From contig JAWWNJ010000105.1 in NCBI GenBank assembly GCA_037176885.1, positions 248,001 to 312,000 on the forward strand: a DNA stretch of 64,000 bases. Reading direction: 5' to 3'. Position 1 is the first letter of the stretch; every line of letters begins with the position of its first letter. The notes under the pieces are model-generated. The model was given only the letters and a program-made list of their open reading frames with translations, was not told the DNA's origin and did no database searches. Positions 23,681 through 34,290 of this stretch are shown here, in pieces. The stretch comes from Favolaschia claudopus (Eukaryota > Basidiomycota > Agaricomycetes > Agaricales > Mycenaceae). The position numbers and the translations under genes are program-made.

Positions 23681-25095
23681 ATGCCTGTAGCTCAACCTGG
23701 TCCTTCAACGCTTCCTGTGGTGACTATCCAACCAACATTTCTTGAAGTCATCGAGGAAGTGCGGTCTGGGTTTACCACGTCGGACACCTTTTGGCTGTCG
23801 TGTTACAAATCATCCGAACCATCAACCCATGCGAAAGTACGCGTCACCCTGGATGAGGTGAATCGGGACCAAATCCATGTTGAAGCATCAGGAAACATTA
23901 ATATAAAAGATGTGGGGAAGGATGTAAGCATTTCTTGACTTTGAATCAAGATCGCGCATTTAGCCAGCGCTACAGGATTATGTTGTTTCCAAAGCCGGAG
24001 TCACGGATGGTACGAAACTCCTCATTCCAACTCATCAGTACGCCGATCCCAATCGCGCAAATCCGCAACACGTCTGTGTTTGCGCCTTGTCCCGTATTCT
24101 GCTTGGCTGATGAATTGTTCCAGCCCCACAGAATCACCGCTTTCGACGTCGCTCCAGATGGATCGCAATTTGCTACTGGTTTCCTTGACGGTTCTGTTCA
24201 TATATACGGTAACGCGATGAAGACTCCTCCGGCAGAGACAGCATTTTCGAAGGTCCACAAAAGCACTACGACCTCTCTCCAATTTTTCCCGTCCTCACGC
24301 GTCCTGCTTTCTGCTGGAGCAGACTTCACCCTGTGCATCCTGCCAGCCGATCCTACTCCATCCTCTAGCACCTTGGTGCCGGTACGCACGCTTATGGGTC
24401 ACAGAAGAGCTATCACGTCTACTGCGATTGTTTCGCGCGGGCGAAACATCTTGTCCTCTTCTCTCGATGGCACTGTGCGACTTTGGGACGTCTCTTCTGG
24501 AGAGAAAATTCATATTCTTACGGCAGGAGGCAGTCGTTTCTCCCCGGTGACGAGCATGAGTTTGGGCGAACGCGGTTCATCTACTATACCGGAAGGCACC
24601 GCTGCCGATCCAGATCCCCGCGAGGTTGAAACCAGTGGGAAGCTCCTCTTTTGTGCTCTCCAGAGCAAATCATTCGAAGTATTCGACCTTGGATCTCGAT
24701 CTGTTGTCTACGAGTCTACTCCCGGATCCTCTCCCCTCGCGGCAATTTCGTATGCATCGGATCACAACCTGCTCGCGACAGGTTCAACCACAGGCATTGT
24801 AGAACTCTTCGACACGCGTTCGCTCGGAACGCCTCTGACGTCGTTCACTCGAGGGGAAGCCGGAGTGTCGGACTTGAGATTTGGCGCCGACGGACAAATA
24901 CTGCTTGTCGGCACAGACGATGGCTTGCCTTTTGTCGCACGCATTTCCGCGCCAGAGCACCAAGTACGAGTAGAGGCTGAACTTATCGGTGCGGACTGCG
25001 ATCCAGTACGAAGTATCAGGACCGCTGGCAACGATGTCTGGACTGCTGCAGACGATGGGATTGTTCGTAAATACACTTCTGTTGTTCGAACGTAA
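23681..25095 (+). CDS. RPN14: Rpn14/PAAF1-like WD40 proteasome assembly chaperone
   Basis: Three exons (23681-23923, 23976-24071, 24124-25095) give 436 residues; an upstream in-frame Met at 23621 is judged leader. A non-repeat N-terminal region (VTIQPTFLEVIEEV, SDTFWLSCYK) precedes WD40 blades: RITAFDVAPDGSQFATG, GHRRAITSTAIVSRGRNILSSSLDGTVRLWD, NLLATGSTTGIVELFDTR, VSDLRFGADGQILLVGTDDG and VRSIRTAGNDVWTAADDGIVRKY. The GHRRAIT...RGRN block is characteristic of Rpn14/PAAF1, which binds Rpt6-type ATPases and guides 19S base assembly. Introns two and three were chosen because only those phases join the frames. Gene identity is by resemblance, not search. Confidence 0.85.
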
Positions 25096-25176
25096 TTTTT
25101 GTGTGATTTAGAATTTTCGTGTTGTGGCTTGTTTCAAAACATGCTCGTCGGAGTTTGAACAAACTTGCCTTTCGCC

Positions 25177-26229
25177 ATGGACGTCGACGACGACGACGCG
25201 CCGCCTGACCTTCCGGAAGTCTGGTTTGAAGATGGAAACATAGTGATTCGAGCAGAGAACACACAATTTCGAGTTTACCGTGGTGTCTTGGCCGCCAAAT
25301 CCCCAGTCTTTCAGGACATGTTCTCTATATTTCAACCTATTGACTCTGAAACCGTCGATGGGTGTCCCTTGATTCGCCTTCCGGATGTAGCGACAGAGGT
25401 CGCTGTGTTTCTAAAAGCCATTTTTGACTCCGCGTAAGCTACGTTTTCGAAATCCACTCAGGACGGTCGCTCAAGATGTTATCTATCCAGATTTTTCGAA
25501 ACCTATCCCTCTCCAAGCCGAATCGAACACATCATTGGCATACTTCGACTCAGCCATAAATATGATGTAGAATACCTCAAACGGAGAGCTTTTACACATT
25601 TATCAGCTGCATTCCCCACCGAGAGAACAGCTTTCCGCGCAGAAAGGGGGGAATTGTGGGACACCATTCCCCGGAATCCTCCGCCATACATGTCGATAAT
25701 CCAACTAGCTCGCGAAGTTGAGGCGCTCTGGATCCTTCCCTCTGCTTTTTACGAACTCGTGGATGCCTGTGCGGAAGCTCAAGACCTTTTGGAATGCATC
25801 CGTGAACAGGTCGTTTACAACGGTCGGACGATCCAGCTGAGCGAGGAAGACAAAGCAGCCCTGCTTGAAGGATATCTGGCTCAGCTCAATGCTGGACCAT
25901 CAGAAATGATACGTTTCCTGCATCAGAAACTCGACATCATTGGATGCACGAACCCATTACAATGTCTCAAGTCCCGGATGCGTGCCATAGAGATCGTCAG
26001 ACTGGATCGTTCTGCCAATGTGAAGGGTCTACGGTTGGATCCGTTATTGTTGTGGGACGGCGATGACCGTGACGACTGGGAACGCTTGGACGCATTATGC
26101 TCCAGATGTATCCTATCATCGAAGCTCACGCACAGTGAAGCTCAACAGGCTTTCTGGGATCAATTGCCTCAGATGTTCGGGCTACCGCCTTGGGAAGCGC
26201 TACTAGTAATGAAAACGAATGCTATGTAA
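25177..26229 (+). CDS. BTB/POZ domain protein, paralogue C
   Basis: Two exons (25177-25433, 25491-26229) give 331 residues. It starts MDVDDDDAPPDLPEVWFEDGN and shares IRAENTQFRVYRGVLAAKSPVF with paralogue A almost word for word, then LRLSHKYDVEYLKRRAFTHLSAAFP, QLAREVEALWILPSAFYEL, CSRCILSSKL and LPQMFGLPPWEALL. The single intron falls at the same phase-2 site as in the other two copies. Function beyond BTB-mediated dimerisation is unknown. It starts only 81 bp after the RPN14-like stop, in the same direction, so promoter space is very short. Confidence 0.9.
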
Positions 26230-26652
26230 TGTCGATATCACACTGAGAGCGAGTTCAAAGAGAAGTAAGATAATATTTGGAGGCTCAGAGTTGAGCTTAT
26301 ATACTGTACAGGATAATATTCTAGAATGTACTACAAGTAGATAGAAAGGAATAAATGACTCGGATAATGAGTCGACGTGTATGTTGAGTCAAAATAGAAG
26401 GTACGAGAACATGGTGGAAGATATACGAGATGACTCGTAGATTACAACACTATGAAGTCATAACTCGAGGGTATGTCCAACCTGTCTCCTTCACCGAGCA
26501 TGTAAAGTTGAATGTAATTTTGTAGGGTTGGTTTAGTCCATTTCAGTCATGTCCTACGCGCGACCGAATTTGTTCACAGGAGATCTTCTATTCATACTTT
26601 CATCGCTCGTATAAAATCGATGCTCGAGTCGCTGTCACAAAGCATGAGTTGT
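26230..26652. other. Convergent 3' region with TGACTC-type motifs
   Basis: About 420 bp between convergent 3' ends. It contains TGACTC/TGAGTCA bZIP-like hexamers at 26356-26361, 26385-26391 and 26431-26436, plus a GAGTCG variant. Being downstream of both genes, their regulatory meaning is doubtful. No gene was seen. Confidence 0.35.
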
Positions 26653-27594
26653 CTACTTCTTCTTCGCATGTTTGCCGTCTGTCGGCGCAGTGATCACCTC
26701 CCGCAACTCATCTAGGTATTTATCCCTCGCATTTCTTCCCTCCGTGTCAAGTAAATGAGATCCCACTCGGAACCAGAACTCCAGCCGCTTCAAGTTCCCA
26801 AGCGCAAGCGAACGGCGACCCCAGTCGGTGTCGAGATAGGCCCCCAATTCTGTCCGCCTGTCCATATCGAACGCCACTTGCTGGAGTCCCATCTTTCGAA
26901 GGATATCAAATACCGTCATCCAGCAAACAGAAGTATCCGCGCCAGGCCACACGTCTACATCGAGGTCGATGTAGACACTTCGAATGTCGGGAAGGCAATA
27001 TACCCCCAGGCCGCAACGAACGACTTCGTCAAGCTGGGAGGCCCAGATGTGGAATGTGTTTGTCCGATGCAGGATCGGGAGTCCTTCGAAGTATGTTTGT
27101 CGGCAGGATAGCATGAGACCCGTCGAGACCCTCGAGACGGGAGATTCTAGTAGAGCGCCAATGGGCATATGCGCCAAAGGGTCATCGGGCAAACAACTCC
27201 ATGACTTGATTACAGCGCAACGGCCTTCCGGGCTGTCGGTCAGTTTGTGTCGCAGGAAAATCAGTCGTCTGCTGAACAGCTCTTCGTAAATCATCTCCCG
27301 TATTTCGAAAGGGAGATTGAGGAAAGAGCAGGTCTCGGGTTGCGTGGCCAGTGGTCGTTTGTCGCGTCGTAGATCAACGTGAGGAGGGAGAGACGAAAAT
27401 CTGGGTGATGGAGATTTGGACCGAATCAAATCGTCTGCGTTACTTGCCGAACGCCTTCGGTTTGTACCGCATTTGCCTCCCCCACCCCTGCACAGTATGA
27501 GGCAAAAGAAGCAGGGGCAGACAACTATGAAGCCGACGCTTCCGAGAGCTATCCCGATGTTTCTAGCGAAGGTCTTGAACGCTCTTGAAACCAT
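26653..27594 (-). CDS. DUF7730-like protein with N-terminal membrane anchor
   Basis: Intronless, 313 residues. One hydrophobic segment near residues 12-34 (IGIALGSVGFIVVCPCFFCLIL) is followed by a basic, Ser-rich linker and then the fungal domain marked by FLNLPFEIREMIYEELF, LMLSCRQTYFEGLPILHRTNTFHI and NLKRLEFWFRVG. This F-box-like alpha-helical domain is very common in fungi and mostly uncharacterised. A single-pass membrane anchor followed by a cytosolic domain is the simplest reading. The C-terminus is Lys-rich (KHAKKK), which could act as an ER-retrieval-like or simply basic tail. No operon-like partner was seen. Confidence 0.8.
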   Translation of the reverse strand: MVSRAFKTFARNIGIALGSVGFIVVCPCFFCLILCRGGGGKCGTNRRRSASNADDLIRSKSPSPRFSSLPPHVDLRRDKRPLATQPETCSFLNLPFEIREMIYEELFSRRLIFLRHKLTDSPEGRCAVIKSWSCLPDDPLAHMPIGALLESPVSRVSTGLMLSCRQTYFEGLPILHRTNTFHIWASQLDEVVRCGLGVYCLPDIRSVYIDLDVDVWPGADTSVCWMTVFDILRKMGLQQVAFDMDRRTELGAYLDTDWGRRSLALGNLKRLEFWFRVGSHLLDTEGRNARDKYLDELREVITAPTDGKHAKKK

Positions 27595-27819
27595 TGAATA
27601 ACTACAACGGGCCCCGGCAGTGAAGTGAGTTCTAAACTTCTACATGTGCGGGAGATAGCTTACTCCGATAAAACTGACTTCAACGAGGCTTAGTGGCAAG
27701 TGTACGATCTGGGTGGTGGTTTGGGACAACTTGAAGCCGTGTGTATATAGCTACAACCGATGGCTGTGCGGAATCGGGGGAAGCATCAACTGCTGTTGAA
27801 TGAATCAGGAAGAGGCATC
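27595..27819. other. Spacer and upstream region of the DUF7730-like gene
   Basis: Upstream of the minus-strand start at 27594; expected to hold its promoter. No clear TATA box was seen. Confidence 0.35.
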
Positions 27820-28083
27820 TCAAGTTAGGCTGTGATCAGGTTAAAGAATGCAACGTAGGTAGGATAGGATAATTGCCTACAGACAAGGAGGCAAGACTGT
27901 AATTTTGACATCAAAATCTGTTGAAGTTGCCAGTGAACAGCAATTGAGCCCCGATTCAAGTTAGGCTGTGGTCAGGCTAGAGAATGCAACGTAGGTAGGA
28001 TAGGACAATTGCCCGCAGATGAAGGAGGCAAGATTGTAATTTTGACATCAAAATCTGTTGAAGTTGCCAGTGAAAAACAACTG
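27820..28083. repeat. Two-copy tandem repeat, 136-bp period
   Basis: The block beginning TCAAGTTAGGCTGTGATCAGG at 27820 recurs from 27956 (TCAAGTTAGGCTGTGGTCAGG). The two share GAATGCAACGTAGGTAGGATAGGA, GTAATTTTGACATCAAAATC and TGTTGAAGTTGCCAGTGAA stretches with roughly ten differences. It is non-coding and ends about 47 bp past the phosphatase stop. It is a simple duplication. Confidence 0.85.
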
Positions 28084-28129
28084 AACGCCAACACGAATGT
28101 GAATTTTGAGAGCAAGCCAACAAGTTTGT

Positions 28130-29556
28130 CTACTCAAAAAATACAACCACAGCACTCACGTCGTCCCTAGAAAAGATGAAAAACAAATTAACCGACAGCA
28201 ATGATTACACACCTGAAATACCGGGACCGAGGAGCCGGAGTAGACATAAGAGCGACGTGCAAATCTTTGTCCGCTCCTCCAAGAGCGTTCCTTGCTAGAT
28301 GCCTTGCAACATTCGACTCAACGTTAACAAATTGCTTCTTGCACCCGGGCCAGTTGGCATAATGAGTCTTGCCATCGTCTGGAAGCTGCACAGGAAGGTC
28401 CCCACGCTCGATGACTTGCTCCTCCTCGTCGTCGAAAAACGATGAGATCGCGTTGGCTTTCGATCCAGCACCATTCCGCTCAAGCCATGTCCCAACAAGC
28501 CCTACCGCCTCCTCATTCGTGAGGCAGTCCCACAACCCATCCGATGCCATAATCATGAAGTCGCCCGACTCGATTTTCGTGCTCGTTATCTCTGGCTCAG
28601 CCGTAAAATACGGCGGCGTCAGCATAACATCACGCGGTTTATGCCCCAGACACTTTTCCTGCATGAACTTCTGCACCTCGACGCTCCACTTCATCACGCC
28701 GTTCCCGAAAGCGCGACTAACACCCCACCCAAGAAACCGCGGGCCTTTGAAGAGCTTGTCTTTCTCGTCCGGGTGCAAGGCGGTGAGGCGCTCGACCTCG
28801 GCGAGGTTGTTACCAGTTTGGTCGAGGGAGAGGACGTGGACGTCGTATATGACTTTCCCGTCTAATGTCTTGTCTTTGCGGCGCCGCCCGAGGATGGCGC
28901 GGGAGTCGCCGACGACGGGGACGTGGAGGGTGCGGACGTTGTGGTCGTAGAATGCGACGAGGGCACAGGAGCCTGCGCGCGCTACGTGTAGCACGCGGGC
29001 TGCGAGAGCTTTGATCGGGGCGCCTTCAGGCTGGTTGAGGACGATCTGAGCACTGGATTTGACGATATCGTCGTCGAGAGAGACGAAGACGTCTTTGATG
29101 ACTTTGTGAATGGAGTGTGTTTGCGGTTGAAGAGCGCCAGCATACAAATCATAGAGAGACTCCGCAAGGTTTGGTAAGAGGTGCTTCTCGAGGTGCCAGG
29201 CCGTTTGAGGACTGACGTGGCCGTCGTAAACGGACCAAAAAGACCAAGACATGGGCCGGACATACATAGATGTGATCACATCTTCACAAGGATAGTTTCT
29301 GGGGTTTGACGTCTTAAAATGGACGCGAGAGTGATGTAGACACCTACGAAGGCCAAGAAACGCTGTCTACGCGGTGGACGCCAGCCTGGGGTCTGTAGAC
29401 AAAGCTTTCGCGGAGGCCTTGTTGTGGGCCTGAGACGTGCATGTCCGCATATATTTTTCTGTGAGTAGACGCGTAATACACGCCCAGTGAACTCGCAGAA
29501 ACCCCAAGAAACAAACGGGCCCTTGAGCTTGAGAACCGAGCGAAACGCGAGGCCAT
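28130..29556 (-). CDS. PP2C-family protein phosphatase, probably mitochondrial (PDP/Ptc5-like)
   Basis: Three exons (29556-29348, 29298-28213, 28166-28130) give 443 residues. The N-terminus is Arg/Ser-rich and amphipathic (MASRFARFSSSRARLF) followed by a hydrophobic stretch (LFLGVSASSLGVYYA), fitting mitochondrial import and an inner-membrane anchor. PP2C motifs follow: WSFWSVYDGH, VPVVGDSRAILG, FLGWGVSRAFGN, FMIMASDGLWDCLTNEEAV, and SRYFRDDVSAVVVFFE formed only by the last splice. Relatives dephosphorylate pyruvate dehydrogenase E1-alpha; that role is inferred from the shape. The residues after YDGH are Val-Ser where most PP2Cs have a Gly-Gly or Ala-Gly type turn, though all metal-binding Asp residues appear present. 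Confidence 0.9.
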
Positions 29557-30441
29557 TTTACGCGTCGCGACTCTAGACGTCCGTCAAAAGAGCCTTATTC
29601 TTCACCTTTACCTTGAACCTTCAATTCGCGGTAGTTCTCTATTCTTACCTTCGAACACCGTGGTCAAGAAGAAGAAGGCTTGGCAGGACGCGTCAAAGCT
29701 ATTCGAGTGATTGGCGGCTCGCTGATCCGTTCCTCCCTCTCCTCATTCACTACCACGACGAAGGATTCATAGACTATACTCGTACAATGCTGGGGGCATG
29801 TAAAGCGCCTCCCGGCCTCTCTGCTTGTTTTTCTGTTGCCCATTGAACACAATTTGGCTGACGCGTCACGCTTCATTCTCGTCTTTAAGAGTCGCCTTCA
29901 ATATTCACCGCCAGAGCATTCTTGGCAACTAGGCGAGATTCAGACAATCTATCTCAGCTCTCTACTTCTTCGCTTTTCTCAGCATTCAGAGCCCATTGAA
30001 CGCCGTCGGTCCAAGTTGATCGGCACCGCGGCCGCTTTGTCAATTTCCCCCGAGATTCGATTGAATACTTGCTCAAAACCCTACAGAATCGACAGATATC
30101 GAAGCCAGGTTCGTCCTCGTCGACGTCCCTCTGCTGTGCACAAACTGAATTTTCCGACCAATTCAGAGGTATCGACAAGGCATCGATGATGCAGATCATC
30201 CGTCCGTCGATCACACTGCCCTCAGGGTTCGTCGGCTCAACCGCTCTCCATTCTCTTCCTTCCGTACTCTCACCACCGAAACGAAACACGGGCCGCCTCG
30301 TGGCCGAAATTACTTAGTAGGACCCGACCGACGGCGATCCCAAGAGCTCAAAACTACGGAAAGCAGTGCCACGCCTAGCCCCACCATCTTGTATAAACGT
30401 CATTTCATTTTCTGTCTACCCCCTCTTTAATTATCCTAACC
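29557..30441. promoter_or_regulatory. Divergent promoter region, phosphatase / C2-domain gene
   Basis: About 885 bp between divergent starts. A TATAAA box at 30392-30397 lies 45 bp before the C2-protein ATG at 30442. Several short frames cross the region but none has family resemblance. Confidence 0.5.
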
Positions 30442-31965
30442 ATGCGCGGGGCACAGGAACGCAGAACCCGATTCAGCATGAGCAGAATAATCGAATCCAT
30501 AGGGACCAAGGTCTCTCATATGACCGACAACGCCCATGATCTTGCTGCGGTGACCAGATCAGTAGCAGAAGAAAAGTTGCTTGATATCCCTTATGTTGAC
30601 CTCACAATTCAAGTGAGACATTTCAAGTACTCTCAAGCTAGTTCTCATTATCTTTGCAGTTCATCGGTGCTTCTGGGATTCCTAAAGTCGACGTTGTGGG
30701 CTCTGCAGATCCTTACTTTGTCGCGAAGATTGACAACCGCATCTCTTTTGTGTACGTCCCGGATCTCGCTCCAATATCACTGACTCATATTCCTGCAGCT
30801 CGACGGTCCGGGTGAACACCCTGAAGCCTGTCTGGAATGAAGTCTGGAAAGTCAGAAACGTCCCCATACATGCGAGTTTGGCGGTCGAAGTGTTAGACAA
30901 GGATGATGGCGCGAAGCGGGACGACTACATTGGCAGGTTCTCCTGCAGTGTGTCCGAGGGCGCCAAAGAATGTGAGATCGAGGGTCCCCTTTTCCGACGT
31001 GCAGGAGGCACATTCTGGCTCAAAGTGCGTTCACTTGTGCTGTTCGACTAAAAGATGAATGCTCACACAATCAGATTGACAGCACCCCCGCCGCAAAAGA
31101 CCAAAACCCTAAAGCTTTCTCTTACATGTTCGACGGCCCCGTGCGCTTCTCACGACACTTTTCCCCCACCGTCGGCATCCTCACCAACACCGTCGCCTCA
31201 ACTGACGATCGCCACCGCCTCTACTCGACCTGGAAGATGTACATCCGCGGCATCCCCCTCTTCTTCGGTGACGTCACGCAGCCATGGAACCACAACTACA
31301 AAGCCGCTCAAAGCATCTTCAACCCTGGCCCCTCAGCGCTCGCAGTGCGCTCGGGCATCATGGCAGGCCACCGCCTCCTCTACGCGCGCTCCACGACCAA
31401 CAAGTTTGGTGTCGTCGACACAGGCGCAGACGTCCTCGCCGTCCTGCGCGGCGGCCAGCGCGTCAAGCCCGCGGTCTACACCTACATCATCTCCGCCGAG
31501 GACGACTCGCTCCGGTTCTCGGAAACCGGCGCGGCGTTCTTTGTCGACTTTGCCTCCAAGCATGCGTTGCACGCAAATTGCCACCCGTGTGTCCGCTATT
31601 CCGGCGAGTTCCACCCGCGACCAAAAGGCGGGTGGAAGAATTTCACCGACGCGACGCCCGATGAGGACGTCGAGTGGGAGATTGTCGTGGATAACAATTC
31701 GGGGACGTATTCCCCCGACAAGGCGCTACTCCCGAAGCTCAAGGAGCTCTTGGAGTACAACTTCATGGGGATCAAGGTCTATGCCCTGGATCGCGAAGAC
31801 CCGGACTTAGTTGAGAGTCGCGAGGCGTGCAGAGAGTACGCCTTGAAAAATCGGGGGGTTCGGCAGGAGGAACTTCAGCCGCAGAAACAGAATAATGATG
31901 AAGAGACTTTGGCGTCTCGGGCTCAGTCGATTTCTTCCCAAGAATTGGAGAATTTTTCGAGCTAG
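30442..31965 (+). CDS. C2-domain protein with conserved fungal C-terminal domain
   Basis: Four exons (30442-30612, 30660-30751, 30799-31024, 31075-31965) give 459 residues; a second in-frame Met at 30478 is possible. Residues about 55-165 form a C2 beta-sandwich: FIGASGIPKVDVVGSADPYFVAKI, TLKPVWNEVWKV and VEVLDKDDGAKRDDYIGRF, with the Asp clusters expected to bind calcium. The second half (FDGPVRFSRHFSPTVGILTN, GDVTQPWNHNYKAAQ, GIMAGHRLLYAR, WEIVVDNNSGTYSPD) recurs in mushroom fungi without an assigned activity, to my knowledge. Calcium-dependent membrane recruitment is the likely behaviour. It is not a phosphatidylserine decarboxylase: that enzyme's processing motif is absent. The 3' half is strongly GC-rich. 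Confidence 0.85.
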
Positions 31966-32136
31966 TCGGGAGGATGCTTAGACGCTGGGACCATTCGGAC
32001 CAGTGTACCTTACCATATTTACCTGTAAATTTATCTATGTACGGTGTTCCTGTTGTTCTTTCTTTGGGTAGTGCATCTCTCCCGTCTGTACAATAAGATT
32101 CAGAACATGGACCTATAACCTGGGAAGACAAGAAAT

Positions 32137-33900
32137 TCAGGCAGAAGACTCCAAACCGACCCTGAGCTTCTTCTCCGGAACTACAGTGGTCGGCTGAGCA
32201 CCTTCAGCTCCCGCAGAACGTGGTCGCTTCTTCGCAGCCACGGTATCGCTACCCTTTCCAGGAGATTCTACGGCGAGACGGTTCAGGCCATGGCAACGAC
32301 TTCGGGGAGGAACATCTCACCTTTCGGCGACGGCCTCCAATACGGCTGTGCCAACCACCAGGGCAATAGCTTGAAACCCGTCGCCTCCTGCACACCCACC
32401 AGCTCCGTCAATGTCTTCGCCTTCTCTTCCGTATCAGGGGTTTCCTCAGCCGCAGACTCAGCCCCAGCCAAACTCTCTCCACGCTCCCTCTTCTCATCCT
32501 CAACCAACCTCTCCTCCAACTCCCGCACTATTTCGATATACGGCTCCAGCCCCGTCGCCCAATACGGTGTCCCCTCCTCGCGTTTCTCCTTCGCTTTCGC
32601 GTACCCGTTGACCTGGACGCTTCCGAGGCGGGCTCGCAGGTCTGTGTGCCGTGTCAAGGCGGGATGCAGGATTTTGAAGAGGTGGCCTTTGACGGCGCTG
32701 GCGGAGGTGGCGGTGCGGAGGGTTGTTACGATGGTGAGGTATTCTTTGGCGAGGGAGGTGAGGTGGGGGTGGCGTTGGAGAAGGGAGGTATCTGGATCTT
32801 GGACGGTGGACGTGGAGGGCTCTGGAGGGGAGGGCGAGGACGAGGATAGCCCAACAAAGAGCGCAGGATTATAGAGGACGCCTTCGGCGGACATGACACC
32901 GTCACAGCCTGTCTGGCGAAGACACTCTTCAATGTCTTCTTGGAATAATATGTTCCCGTTGGCGAACACCGGGACGGACACATTTTCCTTGACGGCGCGG
33001 ATGTGGGCGAACGAAGCCAGGCCCTGGTCATTATTAAATTAAAACATGATACATATGAAGAAGAGCAGGACGTACGGTATTATGCCCTCGTTGCTCGCGA
33101 AGACGGCCGTGGCAGGTCAGAATCTGTGCTCCTGCTCTCTCGAGCATTTTTGCATACTCGACAGTCTTCTCGATGCTAGGAAATATGCGGAATTTGGCGG
33201 TGACTGGGACAGTCAGATTCTTGTGAAGCGTGTTGACTGAATTCGGGTCCATGAGTTGAGTAGAAAGAGAAGAAAGAAGGAACACACTAAGGCTAAAGAT
33301 GAGATCCCAGTCATCTTGTAAGAAGGAACCGTATCTTCCTGTTCGTGCGATATCTTGAGGGCAGCCTAGATTGATGTCGACGGCATCACAATGTTTTTCG
33401 ACAACTTTGGCGGAAGTGAGAAGCAGGTCGGGGTCGTTGGCGCAAAATTGAACTATCAGAGGCCGATCGGTTTTAGGATCGCCCTCTTCACCAGAGGGTA
33501 TATCGAAGTATTGATTTCGATACTTTTTCGAGTCGTCCGCAAACATCTTGAGCAAAAGCTAAGCCTGCCTGTATGGACTTCACGCACACGGCCACTTACC
33601 TTTGCATTGATCATGGGAGTGTATACAAGCTATACTCAAGCACAACTCAGGACGAATGCATGGGACCCATGTAATCTGACTCACTTGCCCGCCATATCGT
33701 CTACAAAGTCTGCGGAACGCCTGCAGATAAAGTTAGGGCGAAGAATTGAGGAACATAGATCAAACAATGCGTACCAGCTCACTTTGGTCAACCATCGGGG
33801 CGACGATATATTTTGGGCTGCCCAACACTTCACGATAGAATTCATAACCTTGAAGTTTTCTCCGAGGCGAATTTGAGATGATTTCTGAACCCATAGCCAT
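32137..33900 (-). CDS. DUS1: tRNA-dihydrouridine(16/17) synthase, Dus1-like
   Basis: Seven exons: 33900-33775, 33720-33685, 33629-33600, 33546-33288, 33236-33076, 33023-32321, 32267-32137; 481 residues. This FMN enzyme reduces uridines 16/17 in the tRNA D-loop. Motifs: [51 protein letters not shown] (catalytic Cys), [35 protein letters not shown] and [15 protein letters not shown]. The long C-terminal extension is charged and ends in a Lys-rich stretch ([10 protein letters not shown]), possibly nuclear. A 51-nt intron (33287-33237) keeps the frame open and would be missed by naive ORF calling. Two in-frame Mets (33900, 33894) compete for the start. Confidence 0.94.
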
Positions 33901-34290
33901 AGATACGGGTTGGAGGCGCCTGAGCAGCCCTTCAAAGTAGTTGACGAGACGAAACAGAGTAATCGAAGCGCCAAAGAGCGAGAAGAAATTAGGGAAACTT
34001 GATGGTTAAGACGAAGGGAGTTTGCGTGACAATTCTTGTGACACGCGCCTTCACGGTCACGGGATGGTCGCTCATCGCTTTTCTTTCTACTAATTGACGC
34101 GTTGGAATTCGCGTGGGTCACGGAAATACGCGTTCCATGACAGCTGCGATTCAAGTATGCAAGAAAGAATACAGTACAATACATTCTGGGAGTCGATGCT
34201 GCTACTAGTAGCCAACGACACTTGCAAAATAACGAAACTTTGTGTCCGGCGTTCTGTAAGAAATCAAAGGAGAAGATATGGGAGCAATTA
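33901..34290. other. Spacer between DUS1 start and velvet gene 3' end
   Basis: About 390 bp, both flanking genes on the minus strand. It should hold the DUS1 promoter. No other feature was recognised. Confidence 0.4.

Noticed and set aside
31055..31810. 251-codon frame overlapping the C2-protein last exon
   Set aside because: Out-of-frame reading of a GC-rich exon; the overlapping frame has clear family motifs and joins the upstream exons.
30442..31965. Phosphatidylserine decarboxylase (a C2 domain is present)
   Set aside because: The decarboxylase domain and its Ser processing motif are absent; the C-terminal half is a different fungal family.
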